From Acetomicrobium hydrogeniformans (GTDB lineage: Bacteria > Synergistota > Synergistia > Synergistales > JAFGMB01), in assembly GCA_016841745.1 (NCBI GenBank), contig JAENYO010000005.1, forward strand, positions 185,616 to 249,615: a stretch of 64,000 nucleotides of DNA, in the 5' to 3' direction. The notes under the pieces are model-generated. The model searched no databases, was not told the origin of the DNA, and saw only the letters and a program-made list of their open reading frames with translations. This document shows, piece after piece, positions 34,997 through 42,675 of this stretch. The translations under genes were made by a program, and so were the position numbers. Positions within the stretch are counted from its first letter, which is position 1, and each line of letters opens with the position of its first letter.

Positions 34997-36919
34997 TTAC
35001 CTCTTGAGGTTCATTAGTTCTTCCAGGATCTCATCGCTCGTTGTTATTACCCTGGCAGAGGCCTGGAATCCTCTCTGGGCGATTATCAGGTCAACGAATT
35101 CGGAGGTAAGATCTACATTGGAGGCTTCAAGGCTGTTTCCCACGATGTTTCCGGATCCGCCCTCCATGGGCCTGAGGATCTGGGGTATGCCTGAATTTGA
35201 GGTGTCCCTGTATACTCCGCTGCCCAGCTTCTCAAGACCGCTGGCATTTGAAAAAACGGCCAGGGCAACAGTATAGAGATCTTCGGTCTGTCCGTTATCG
35301 TAAACACCCCTTATAACTCCATCTCCGCCAACGGAATAATCTTTCAGGACGCCCATTTCGTAGCCATCCTGGTAGTATTCCTTTGTTGTAAAAGATGACC
35401 CGAACTGGGTAACGGCATCGATGTCGTCTGCTCCCAGAGCGTTGCCGGTGAAGTCCAGCTGAATCTGTGAATCTTCCGCTCCAATGGCTGCAAAATTTAT
35501 ACTGATGGTGCTTGCTTCAGCCCCGGTGGAATCGGTCACACCTTCTACCAGGCCGTCGGGCGAGAATTCCACAAGGCCGGTGTTATTATTGAGTTCCACA
35601 CCTGGCATATCTGGAAGCCATGTTCGCCAGCGCCAGATGTTATTGTCTACCTTCTCCCAGCTTGTTTCCAGAGTGTAGGCATTTCCCTGAGAGTCGAAGA
35701 TATCATATTTCGTTGAATGTATGCTTGAAGTCTGGAGATCGAAGCTTTTGACAACTGTTCCACTTTGTCCCAGGGAAACACCCATTCCTGAGGGGGTAGC
35801 ATTCACATCGATGGTCTCGCCTGCAATTGTTATCAGGGTACCCGATGGTATATTAAAAGAGCCGTCATCATGGGCCGCAAGATCCACAGAAAAAGTGTCC
35901 ATGGTGTTTGTGCCCGAACCGTCGTCTCCCCACAGGGTCAATGTTCGGCCACCCTCGGCAAGATCATTGAATTCGGCTAGATAAGGAGTGGGGGTCCCAC
36001 CCACGTTTATGTCAACGACTCGATAGTCGAGGGCAGCACCGATCTCGCCTGTCCACAGTGAAGTTCCCCCATTTGTAACTTGTATCTGACCGGTGGTGTC
36101 GTTGAAACCAATAGTTTCAAATATTCCGTCGCTATCAAGATCCACACTGGAAGGAACAAGAGTTGGAAGACCCGTGGTGGCGTTGATCCCGGTCATTGCC
36201 AGATCGGCAGTGATAGGTGCTCCACCGTTCTGAGTGAATGTGACGGTGAGGAAGTCGGCAGCAGAAGATCCTTCCGAGAAGGTAATGCCTGTAAAATCCG
36301 TTCCGCCTATGGTTCCCTCCAAAACCAGGTCTTTCGAGCTGAGTCCCATGGGTAGGACATTGCCTATCCTGGAATCGAGATTACAGCGGAAACCGACCGT
36401 AGTGGTGGCCTTGGCGGGAAGTTTCTGTCCTACGGGTATGTTTATGTCCGTGAGATCTGTACCAACGATCCTTATACCCGGATTCAGGGGGTCGTCAAAC
36501 ATTTCAAAGCCCTGGAGTCTGTATCCTGTTCCGCTCTGAACCATATCACCATTACCATCGAGGATGAAATTCCCTGCTCTGGAGTAGGCATTACTTGTTC
36601 CGTCTTCCACCACAAAAAAGCCGTCCCCTTCAATGGCCATATCGCTTTTTGCTCCGGTGTAGTTGATGTTACCCTGGCTCTGATCTATAACCACGCTGCC
36701 CACAGCTGTTCCCAGGCCGACCTGCTTCGGGTTCGTGCCTCCCTTTTCAGCGCTTGGGGCAGTTGCGGCCTCTTCGGTCTGGCTCATTAGCTCCTGGAAT
36801 TGAACATCGGATTTCTTGAATGCTGTTGTGTTGGCGTTGGATATGTTATCACCAACCACATCGAGAAGGGTCTGGTTGGCTTTTACCCCGCTGACACCTG
36901 ATGTTAAGGACCTGAGCAT
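34997..36919 (-). CDS. flgE: flagellar hook protein FlgE
   Basis: The 640-residue product has the hook N-terminus (LRSLTSGVSGVKANQTLLDVVGDNISNANTTAFKKSDVQF), the GDGFFVVEDG and YSRAGNFILDGNGDMVQSGTGYRLQG motifs, and the C-terminal LEASNVDLTSEFVDLIIAQRGFQASARVITTSDEIL. The middle is a variable, surface-exposed region, longer than in enteric FlgE. Its ribosome site is GGGAGG. It follows flgD by 79 bases and precedes flgL. Confidence 0.95.
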   Translation of the reverse strand: MLRSLTSGVSGVKANQTLLDVVGDNISNANTTAFKKSDVQFQELMSQTEEAATAPSAEKGGTNPKQVGLGTAVGSVVIDQSQGNINYTGAKSDMAIEGDGFFVVEDGTSNAYSRAGNFILDGNGDMVQSGTGYRLQGFEMFDDPLNPGIRIVGTDLTDINIPVGQKLPAKATTTVGFRCNLDSRIGNVLPMGLSSKDLVLEGTIGGTDFTGITFSEGSSAADFLTVTFTQNGGAPITADLAMTGINATTGLPTLVPSSVDLDSDGIFETIGFNDTTGQIQVTNGGTSLWTGEIGAALDYRVVDINVGGTPTPYLAEFNDLAEGGRTLTLWGDDGSGTNTMDTFSVDLAAHDDGSFNIPSGTLITIAGETIDVNATPSGMGVSLGQSGTVVKSFDLQTSSIHSTKYDIFDSQGNAYTLETSWEKVDNNIWRWRTWLPDMPGVELNNNTGLVEFSPDGLVEGVTDSTGAEASTISINFAAIGAEDSQIQLDFTGNALGADDIDAVTQFGSSFTTKEYYQDGYEMGVLKDYSVGGDGVIRGVYDNGQTEDLYTVALAVFSNASGLEKLGSGVYRDTSNSGIPQILRPMEGGSGNIVGNSLEASNVDLTSEFVDLIIAQRGFQASARVITTSDEILEELMNLKR

Positions 36920-36998
36920 TCCTTTAACCTCCCTTGATATCTACTTTAAAAGTGCTCCTGCTTTTTTCAGACCGCCATCCTTTGCGGAAGATCATTCT

Positions 36999-37421
36999 TT
37001 ATTTGTTGAATCCTGTGATCTGATCTAAAGAGATCTCCACACCATCTTCAATTTTCACCTTTATATTGTCGGCCTCAAATACCACCGACTGTATTGTCCC
37101 CGTTTTGATCCCACCGTCCTCCAGGTCTGCATAGGATATCTCCGAACCTACCATGGCAGAGGATGAAAATTTCATGTACTGTCCCAGTGACTCAAGCCTG
37201 TCTTCAATATTGGCGACCTGTTCAACCTGGCTGAATTGTGCCATCTGCGAGATGAATTCGGATTGGTCCAGCGGCTCAAGGGGATTCTGGTTCGCAAGTT
37301 CCGTAACCAGGATCTTCAGAAAGGCATCCTTGCCCAGAAGGCTGTTGCTGGCTGCAGTTTCATTAGTACCCTGCCCGTTTGTATAAGAAGTTCCCACTGA
37401 TCCCACTGATGCATCGCTCAT
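36999..37421 (-). CDS. flgD: hook assembly scaffold protein FlgD
   Basis: The 140-residue product has the FlgD core: LGKDAFLKILVTELANQNPLEPLDQSEFISQMAQFSQVEQVANI. It caps the growing hook and is a short form lacking the C-terminal Ig-like domain. An SH3-like segment (VGSEISYADLEDGGIKTGTI) is present. AAAGGAG lies ten bases before ATG 37421. A sigma-28-type promoter is found 35 bases upstream. Confidence 0.94.
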   Translation of the reverse strand: MSDASVGSVGTSYTNGQGTNETAASNSLLGKDAFLKILVTELANQNPLEPLDQSEFISQMAQFSQVEQVANIEDRLESLGQYMKFSSSAMVGSEISYADLEDGGIKTGTIQSVVFEADNIKVKIEDGVEISLDQITGFNK

Positions 37422-37455
37422 GGAGATCTCTCCTTTCAGTGATATCTCTGGTTAG

Positions 37456-37483
37456 TTATCGGCAGGTGTGCTTCGTCATCTTA
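37456..37483 (-). promoter_or_regulatory. sigma-28 (FliA)-type promoter before flgD
   Basis: On the minus strand the -10 element is GCCGATAA (complement at 37456-37463), an exact match to the sigma-28 consensus. TAAG lies 16 bases upstream (37480-37483), against TAAA with 15 bases in the consensus. Its position fits control of flgD-flgE-flgL by the FliA encoded downstream. Confidence 0.75.
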
Positions 37484-37525
37484 AGATTCGTTTGCGGGGA
37501 TCATGGAAAAAGGTGAGTATAAGAG

Positions 37526-37560
37526 AAAATAAAAAGCGGGACCTCCATCCGGGAGTCCCG
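37526..37560 (-). terminator. intrinsic terminator on the minus strand
   Basis: CGGGAC (37537-37542) pairs with GTCCCG (37555-37560), with a further three pairs after one bulged base. The minus-strand reading continues into CTTTTTATTTT. It would end transcripts from the diguanylate cyclase gene before the flgD promoter. Confidence 0.7.
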
Positions 37561-37579
37561 TAAGTTGCAGATATATGTT

Positions 37580-37750
37580 TTAAAGGGATCGGTGGACATA
37601 GAACCTTTCCGGTCCCTGGTTCCATCGGATGATCTTGAAGGTTCCGTACATGTTCTCCATCAGGGCTGAGTAGCTCTGATGCCAGCCATCCACGGTATAT
37701 GTTGATATGGAATAAAAGGAAGCAGCATAGTTACTATTCTCGACCGAAAC
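37580..37750 (-). pseudogene. decayed copy of the 3' end of the LpxH-like gene
   Basis: The minus-strand translation ending at TAA 37580-37582 contains SALMENMYGTFKIIRWNQGPERF. This is close to the C-terminus of the intact gene at 39688 (SALVENMDGTFEIIRWNQGPETLF). DNA similarity is plain across about 37595-37690. Nothing of the upstream metallophosphoesterase domain is present, so this is a 3' fragment left by duplication. The alternative, that both ends derive from a shared short repeat, is less likely. Confidence 0.6.
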
Positions 37751-37814
37751 CGTACAAGCTCGGAAGAATTGGACCTTTTCATTAGCCTATTTCAGGCAAG
37801 GGTTATTAAATCTA

Positions 37815-39347
37815 TCAGTAAAGAAAATTTAATTCTGCCGTCTTTTTTTCCCTTTTGGCCCTGTACATCAGTTCATCCGCCTGCCTGAAGAGTGTTTCCA
37901 GATCATCGGAAGATGAATATCCGTGAGAAAATCCAACCGAAAAACTGATTTTCAGATCGGTGTCCTTTTGATTGTATTCCGCCAGGTTATCCAGTATCCT
38001 TCTCCTTAAAGACGCAACAGATCTTTTAGCATAATCAGGAACAAGAGCGGCAAATTCGTCACCGCCTATTCTGGCCAGGATATCCCCTTCTCTGAAACAT
38101 TCGATAAGGATATCTGCCGTAGCCTTTATGGCCCTATCTCCTGAATTGTGACCTCTGGTATCATTGATCTGCTTTAATCCATCAACATCACATACCATTA
38201 CGCAAATGCCATTCTTCATTTGAATCTGTTGAAACTCTCCAACTTTTTCATCAAAAAATCTGCGGTTGAAAAGTCCGGTCATGCTATCGTGGGTGTCTCT
38301 GTACTCCATCTCTGCTTCTTTTTCCATAATTGTCTCGAATTTTCTGCTGTTTGATATGGCAAGTCCAATAACTCCTGCAATATCAAGTGTGAAAGAGAGA
38401 TACTTCAACATATAACGAGGAAACTTGAAATCAGCTAAATGAAGTATTCCTTTTCCTTTTCCTGCGTGTTCTATCTTGACGAGAAAACCGGAATTATCTT
38501 CCAGAACCTTATGTTGTTTCCTATCTCTGAGGAAAGATGAATAATTATCCTCCAAAGGTTGGAAAATATCTTTTCGACTGGCAGAAACATATTTAACCTT
38601 TTTACAGGAGAACAACATGGAAAGCTCTTCATGTACTGTAGAAATTATTTTCATTTCACTTTCCTTATCAATAAGCTTTCTAATTATTTCAAAGAGTTTT
38701 ATGTAGTCTGCGGACTGTTCCCTGTAAAATTCATTTTCATCGGAATAACTATGATCGTAGTTTCTTGATTTCCAGTCTTCATCCAGATGTTGGAGAAGAT
38801 CTCTGATAAGGGAATAGTCAGGTTCCATAACAGAAAAGGGAAGGTCAAGATATCTGGAGAATTCTTCCAGTTCAGGTATCACGCTGTCCTTTGGCCCTTG
38901 TGATATGCAGATGATCCGCCGGGCAATCTCGCCATAAAATCGACGGGCTGTTTCCCTTTTCAGCCCCTGTATCTCCAGATGTCTTTTCCATTTCCTGACC
39001 CAGGATTCTGTGATCAGGTAACCTCCCTGGGTAACCAGATCCTGGACCAGATCATTTCCCAGGAGGTGGGAAAAGCAGCTATCCTGTTTTTCGACCTGAA
39101 CATGTACTGCTCCTTCAATGATTGATTTAAAGGCTGGACACAGGGAACTGCCACATATAAGAACGGCATTAACGAAATAATTTGCCATGTTTTCTGAAGA
39201 AGGATACTCTGATCCTTCATATTGTTCACAGGAAACGCATGGTGAACTGAAGTTAAGGATCTCAATATCCTGGAATTCGGCAAGGGCGATCTTCTGAAAA
39301 TAAGAGTGAAAACATTGACAAACAAGGACTTTCAATTTATGTGCCAT
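37815..39347 (-). CDS. GGDEF diguanylate cyclase with DUF1638-like N-terminal half
   Basis: The 510-residue product has a C-terminal GGDEF domain (residues 345-505) with active-site RIGGDEF (428-432) and the inhibitory-site pattern RxxD at 419-422. Asp404 in GHNSGD is the guanine-reading residue that is Ser in cGAMP-making Hypr enzymes, so c-di-GMP is the predicted product. Residues 1-170 (LICGSSLCPAFKSII, GYLITESWVRKWKRHLEIQGL) resemble DUF1638, and residues 180-340 look GAF-like. No membrane helix is visible, so it is probably cytosolic. AAAGGAG lies five bases before ATG 39347. It is close to the riboswitch array it may feed. Confidence 0.85.
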   Translation of the reverse strand: MAHKLKVLVCQCFHSYFQKIALAEFQDIEILNFSSPCVSCEQYEGSEYPSSENMANYFVNAVLICGSSLCPAFKSIIEGAVHVQVEKQDSCFSHLLGNDLVQDLVTQGGYLITESWVRKWKRHLEIQGLKRETARRFYGEIARRIICISQGPKDSVIPELEEFSRYLDLPFSVMEPDYSLIRDLLQHLDEDWKSRNYDHSYSDENEFYREQSADYIKLFEIIRKLIDKESEMKIISTVHEELSMLFSCKKVKYVSASRKDIFQPLEDNYSSFLRDRKQHKVLEDNSGFLVKIEHAGKGKGILHLADFKFPRYMLKYLSFTLDIAGVIGLAISNSRKFETIMEKEAEMEYRDTHDSMTGLFNRRFFDEKVGEFQQIQMKNGICVMVCDVDGLKQINDTRGHNSGDRAIKATADILIECFREGDILARIGGDEFAALVPDYAKRSVASLRRRILDNLAEYNQKDTDLKISFSVGFSHGYSSSDDLETLFRQADELMYRAKREKKTAELNFLY

Positions 39348-39687
39348 TTTGACTCCTTTGAACTATCCCTCAGTGATTTCTATACAGGAAGGTCTTTTCA
39401 GGTTTTTTGCCTTTTCCATGATGGTGGAAGATATGTCCTCATGAAAAAACCGGGTTATTTCTCCAGGGTTTTCAAAAGGAATGATCACCAACTGGAAGAT
39501 TTTAACCAGGGAGTATTTTAATTCCACTTTCAGGCTGATTCAGTTTACAATGTCTCACTTCGATGCCGTTAAATATATTGCATGGAGGTGAAATTATATT
39601 ACTCAAGCCATCCTGCTTGAGTAATTATTGGCAATGCTCACTTTGATCTTTTCCAGGGCTTTTCTTATTTCTTGATCGTGGAGGAGG
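39348..39687. other. intergenic region with one 10-bp inverted repeat
   Basis: Between the cyclase start and the end of the LpxH-like gene I see no convincing gene. ATTACTCAAG at 39598-39607 and its complement at 39616-39625 form a hairpin with an eight-base loop, 63 bases past the LpxH-like stop on the minus strand. It could be a weak terminator. A promoter for the cyclase should lie near 39360-39450. Confidence 0.45.
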
Positions 39688-40437
39688 TCATTTCAAGAAC
39701 AGTGTTTCCGGACCCTGGTTCCAGCGGATGATCTCGAAGGTGCCGTCCATGTTCTCCACCAGGGCTGAGCAGCTCTGAAGCCAGTCGCCGCAATTATAGT
39801 AACTTGCATCACCTATGACCCTTATCTCGGGGCGGTGAATATGCCCGCATATAATACCTTCTACTCCCTTGTCCCTTGCAGCGGTCTTGATGGAGTTGTC
39901 AAAATCACCGAGCTTCTGCACAATATCCTTGACCTTGTGCTTCAGGAAGTTGGCAATCAAAAGGTTCTGTTCCCTGTTTCTCGAGATAATCCGCTCTATG
40001 TTCGAATTTATGGTCATGGCCGCCTGGTAGGCAGAATGTCCCAGTTTTGCCATCCACCCCCGGTATCTGCTTATGATGTCGTATTCATCCCCATGCACCA
40101 GGAGCAGCTTTCTCCCGTCCAGGGCGGAATAGATGGAATCCTTGAGGACCTCTACTCCATCGAAACAGGAACCGGCAAACTCATCAAGGAATGCATCATG
40201 GTTTCCTGTAACATACTGTATTTTCGAGACTCTCGCCATTTTGAGGACCTTCCTCATGAGAGGGTGACGGCGAAGATTCCATTTTGCGGATCTTTTACTG
40301 TTCCAACCCTCGAAGACATCTCCAAGGAGGTAAAGATTTTCGCACGAAACATTGGAGAGGAAAGAATTGAGGTTCTTTACCTTGCACCAGCGATTTCCTA
40401 AATGGATATCCGAGATAAAAACCGAACGAAACTGCAT
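39688..40437 (-). CDS. LpxH-like metallophosphoesterase (UDP-2,3-diacylglucosamine diphosphatase family)
   Basis: The 249-residue product has all calcineurin-type metal motifs: ISDIHLG, LLGDVFEGW, TGNHD, VHGDEYD and CGHIHRPEI. The order and length match COG2908 enzymes, which include LpxH, the pyrophosphatase of lipid A synthesis. Substrate cannot be set from sequence, and the C-terminal YYNCGDWLQSCSALVEN is typical of the wider family. CAGGAG precedes ATG 40437. A truncated copy of its 3' end lies at 37.6 kb. Confidence 0.85.
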   Translation of the reverse strand: MQFRSVFISDIHLGNRWCKVKNLNSFLSNVSCENLYLLGDVFEGWNSKRSAKWNLRRHPLMRKVLKMARVSKIQYVTGNHDAFLDEFAGSCFDGVEVLKDSIYSALDGRKLLLVHGDEYDIISRYRGWMAKLGHSAYQAAMTINSNIERIISRNREQNLLIANFLKHKVKDIVQKLGDFDNSIKTAARDKGVEGIICGHIHRPEIRVIGDASYYNCGDWLQSCSALVENMDGTFEIIRWNQGPETLFLK

Positions 40438-40538
40438 ATAAGTACTCCTGACTATGGATTAACAACTCCAGATGTCTAGCTTATCATAAAAATCATTATC
40501 TATAAGAGATGAATATAGGATTTTACCATAAATGTTTA

Positions 40539-40567
40539 TTCACAACCCCTTGATTCATAGTTATACT
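40539..40567 (+). promoter_or_regulatory. candidate promoter of the PPK2 gene
   Basis: TTCACA (40539-40544) and TATACT (40562-40567) are 17 bases apart, close to the sigma-70 consensus. They lie 33 bases before the start codon. Confidence 0.6.
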
Positions 40568-40600
40568 AGGATAAATAACTAAAAGAAAAACAGAGGGGAG

Positions 40601-42082
40601 ATGATCCCATTGCTGGAAACCCTGGATCTTGATAAACACCTGTCAAAAAAAGAGTTCAAGAACCTTTTTGAAAAATGTCAGGCCAGGCTGGGATCCCTTC
40701 AGAGGGAATTTCGTGACCATGGTATTCCGGTTATTCTGATATTTGAAGGTCTCGGTGCTTCCGGAAAGGGACGACTCATCAACGATCTTCTTCTATGCTG
40801 GGATCCCAGGGGCTTTACATACAACTATGTAAAGCTATCCCCGGAAGAAAAAGACCGCTATCCCATGCTGTATCACTACGGGATCAGAACTCCCGCAAAG
40901 GGAAGGATAAGTGTATTCGGAAGGTGCTGGTATCGGGAGATCCTGGACAGGGGAGTTGAAAAAGGCCTTGACGAAAAGTTCTTCAGGGATGGAGTTGAGA
41001 TGGCAGGTTCCTTTGAAAGGCAGCTAGCAGCAGGGGGGGCTCTTATTCTTAAATTCTTTCTTCACATCGATAAAAAGGAACAGAAAAAAAAGTTAAAGGA
41101 GAGGGAAAAGGACCCGGAAAGCGCATGGTCAGTGACTGATTATGACTGGCATCAGAACCGGAATTACAGTAAGTATGAGCAGGTACTGGAAAAGATTTTC
41201 CAGGAAACGGACAGCGAATATGCTCCCTGGATAATAGTAGAGGCAACTGACTGGAAATTTGCAACATGCAAGGTACTTTCAACAGTTCAGAAAGCAATGG
41301 AAGATCGTCTCTCAAGAAAAGCGGGCCCACTGCCTGAGCCGGTCCTACCCCTGCATGGTTCCATGGCTTCTTCAGTGCTGGATAGTCTAGACCTTAAAAA
41401 GGATCTGGGCAAAAATGCATATAAGATAGAACTGCAAAAATACCAGGAACTCCTCCACTCCCTTGAGCTGGATATATTTCATAAAGAGATACCCGTTATT
41501 GCCCTTTTTGAAGGGATAGATGCCGCTGGCAAGGGTGGTGCCATAAAGCGTCTTGCCCAGTGCCTCTATCCCCGGAATTACGAGGTGGTTGCCGTTGGAG
41601 CTCCAAATGAGTGGGAGTTGAATCACCATTACCTCTGGAGATTCTGGAAAGAAGCTCCTGCCCGGAGGCAAATAAAGATCTTCGACAGGAGCTGGTATGG
41701 AAGGGTCCTGGTAGAAAGGGTTGAAAACCTGGCAACTACTGAGGAATGGAAAAGAGCATATCGTGAGATAAACGAAATGGAGGAAAACCTGGCACGTTTT
41801 GGAACAGTAATAGTCAAGTTCTGGCTCCAGGTAGACAGGAATGAGCAGCTTGGCCGTTTTGAGGCCCGTAAGGAAGACCCTGATAAGGAGTGGAAGCTTA
41901 CAGATGATGACTGGCGCAACCGGGAGAAGTGGGACCAGTACATGGAGGCTGCCAGGGAAATGCTGTTCCGTACAAGTACGACCTATGCTCCCTGGACAAT
42001 TGTGGAGGCAAACTCCAAGCAGTATGCGCGGATAAAGGTTCTGAAGACCGTCTGCGAAGCAGTGAAGAAAGCCCTGGGGTGA
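40601..42082 (+). CDS. two-domain polyphosphate kinase 2 (polyphosphate:AMP phosphotransferase type)
   Basis: The 493-residue product has two fused PPK2 domains, the layout of PAP, which makes ADP from AMP and polyphosphate. The C-terminal domain has an intact P-loop (GIDAAGKG, residues 305-312) and lid-type motifs (RSWYGRVLVERVE, FWLQVDRNEQLGRFEARKEDP). The N-terminal domain reads GLGASGKG at 50-57, lacking the conserved Asp of GxD, so it may be structural, as known for class II PPK2. GAGGGGAG abuts ATG 40601; TTG 40610 is an alternative start. Confidence 0.88.
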   Translation: MIPLLETLDLDKHLSKKEFKNLFEKCQARLGSLQREFRDHGIPVILIFEGLGASGKGRLINDLLLCWDPRGFTYNYVKLSPEEKDRYPMLYHYGIRTPAKGRISVFGRCWYREILDRGVEKGLDEKFFRDGVEMAGSFERQLAAGGALILKFFLHIDKKEQKKKLKEREKDPESAWSVTDYDWHQNRNYSKYEQVLEKIFQETDSEYAPWIIVEATDWKFATCKVLSTVQKAMEDRLSRKAGPLPEPVLPLHGSMASSVLDSLDLKKDLGKNAYKIELQKYQELLHSLELDIFHKEIPVIALFEGIDAAGKGGAIKRLAQCLYPRNYEVVAVGAPNEWELNHHYLWRFWKEAPARRQIKIFDRSWYGRVLVERVENLATTEEWKRAYREINEMEENLARFGTVIVKFWLQVDRNEQLGRFEARKEDPDKEWKLTDDDWRNREKWDQYMEAAREMLFRTSTTYAPWTIVEANSKQYARIKVLKTVCEAVKKALG

Positions 42083-42155
42083 GGCATTTTTAATTTTAGA
42101 TTTTAGAATTTGGATTTTTGATTAAAAACATAAGGTCAAAAACCAGATACAAAAA

Positions 42156-42194
42156 CACTTCAAGCCGGGCTATGTATCTGCCCGGCTTGAAGTG
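42156..42194. terminator. 15-bp hairpin downstream of PPK2 (cassette hairpin 1)
   Basis: CACTTCAAGCCGGGC (42156-42170) pairs perfectly with 42180-42194 around a nine-base loop. This core, CAAGCCGGGC...GCCCGGCTTG, recurs after every gene of the array. A T-run follows only on the minus strand, so on the plus strand it may act as an RNA-end stabiliser as much as a terminator. Confidence 0.7.
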
Positions 42195-42270
42195 TAATAA
42201 ATAGTTTCTATGGGGTGTGCTTCAAAGTATCGATCTGGGGCCTGAGTCACTAAATATTAGTCCATATGTC

Positions 42271-42300
42271 CCGGCACGTGAAAGAAAAATAAGGTATATT
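42271..42300 (+). promoter_or_regulatory. conserved cassette promoter 1
   Basis: CCGGCA (42271-42276), 18 bases, then TATATT (42295-42300). The same arrangement with the same 18-base gap precedes all four riboswitches (CCGGCA, TCGACA, CCAGCA, CCGACA as -35; TATATT or TATAGT as -10). This conservation supports it although the -35 is weak. Confidence 0.6.
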
Positions 42301-42349
42301 GATAAGTATTATCTTTGTAATGTCTGAAAAATCATTTAACCTTATATTC

Positions 42350-42437
42350 AGCGAGAGCAAAACCGTTGAAAGACGGTGACGCAAAGCCACGGATCTAAAG
42401 CCTCAAAAGGCAATGACCGCCGGGCTGTCTATGCGCT
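42350..42437 (+). promoter_or_regulatory. GEMM / c-di-GMP-I riboswitch aptamer 1 (A20, U92 variant)
   Basis: The hallmark elements of class I c-di-GMP riboswitches are all present. A six-pair stem is capped by a GAAA tetraloop (ACCGUU-GAAA-GACGGU), then comes GACGCAAAGCC, then the CUAAAG receptor strand and the closing CCGGGCUG. AGCG (42350-42353) can pair with CGCU (42434-42437). Aligned to Vc2, the ligand-reading base 20 is A (42356) instead of G, and position 92 is U (42428) instead of C. It precedes the first Synerg-CTERM gene. Confidence 0.88.
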
Positions 42438-42461
42438 TTATTTGCCCTATTTGTATATTAT

Positions 42462-42489
42462 CCCCGGGCAGAAAACCCGGGGATTTTTT
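42462..42489 (+). terminator. riboswitch 1 intrinsic terminator
   Basis: CCCCGGG (42462-42468) pairs with CCCGGGG (42476-42482), followed by ATTTTTT. It lies 25 bases after the aptamer and 187 bases before the ATG, so it is the expression platform rather than a gene end. Its CCCGG can also pair with CCGGG of the aptamer's last stem. Confidence 0.85.
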
Positions 42490-42675
42490 AATTAACCTTT
42501 ATTGAAAGGAGGTTTTTCTTTATTCTCCGATCTGCTCCACTGAAACAGAATTCTGGAGTTATACCTTTTTCCGTGCTTAGAGATTTTAAAGCTGTTATTT
42601 TGCAGAAGTCTGGATTGAATTACTTTTTCCCGTTGAGAATATTTAACTTTTATATTTCGAGGAGTGACAATTGAT

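Noticed and set aside
39306..39521. Plus-strand ORF of 71 codons at the 5' end of the cyclase gene
   Set aside because: It has no ribosome site, overlaps the cyclase start, and its product is not recognisable.
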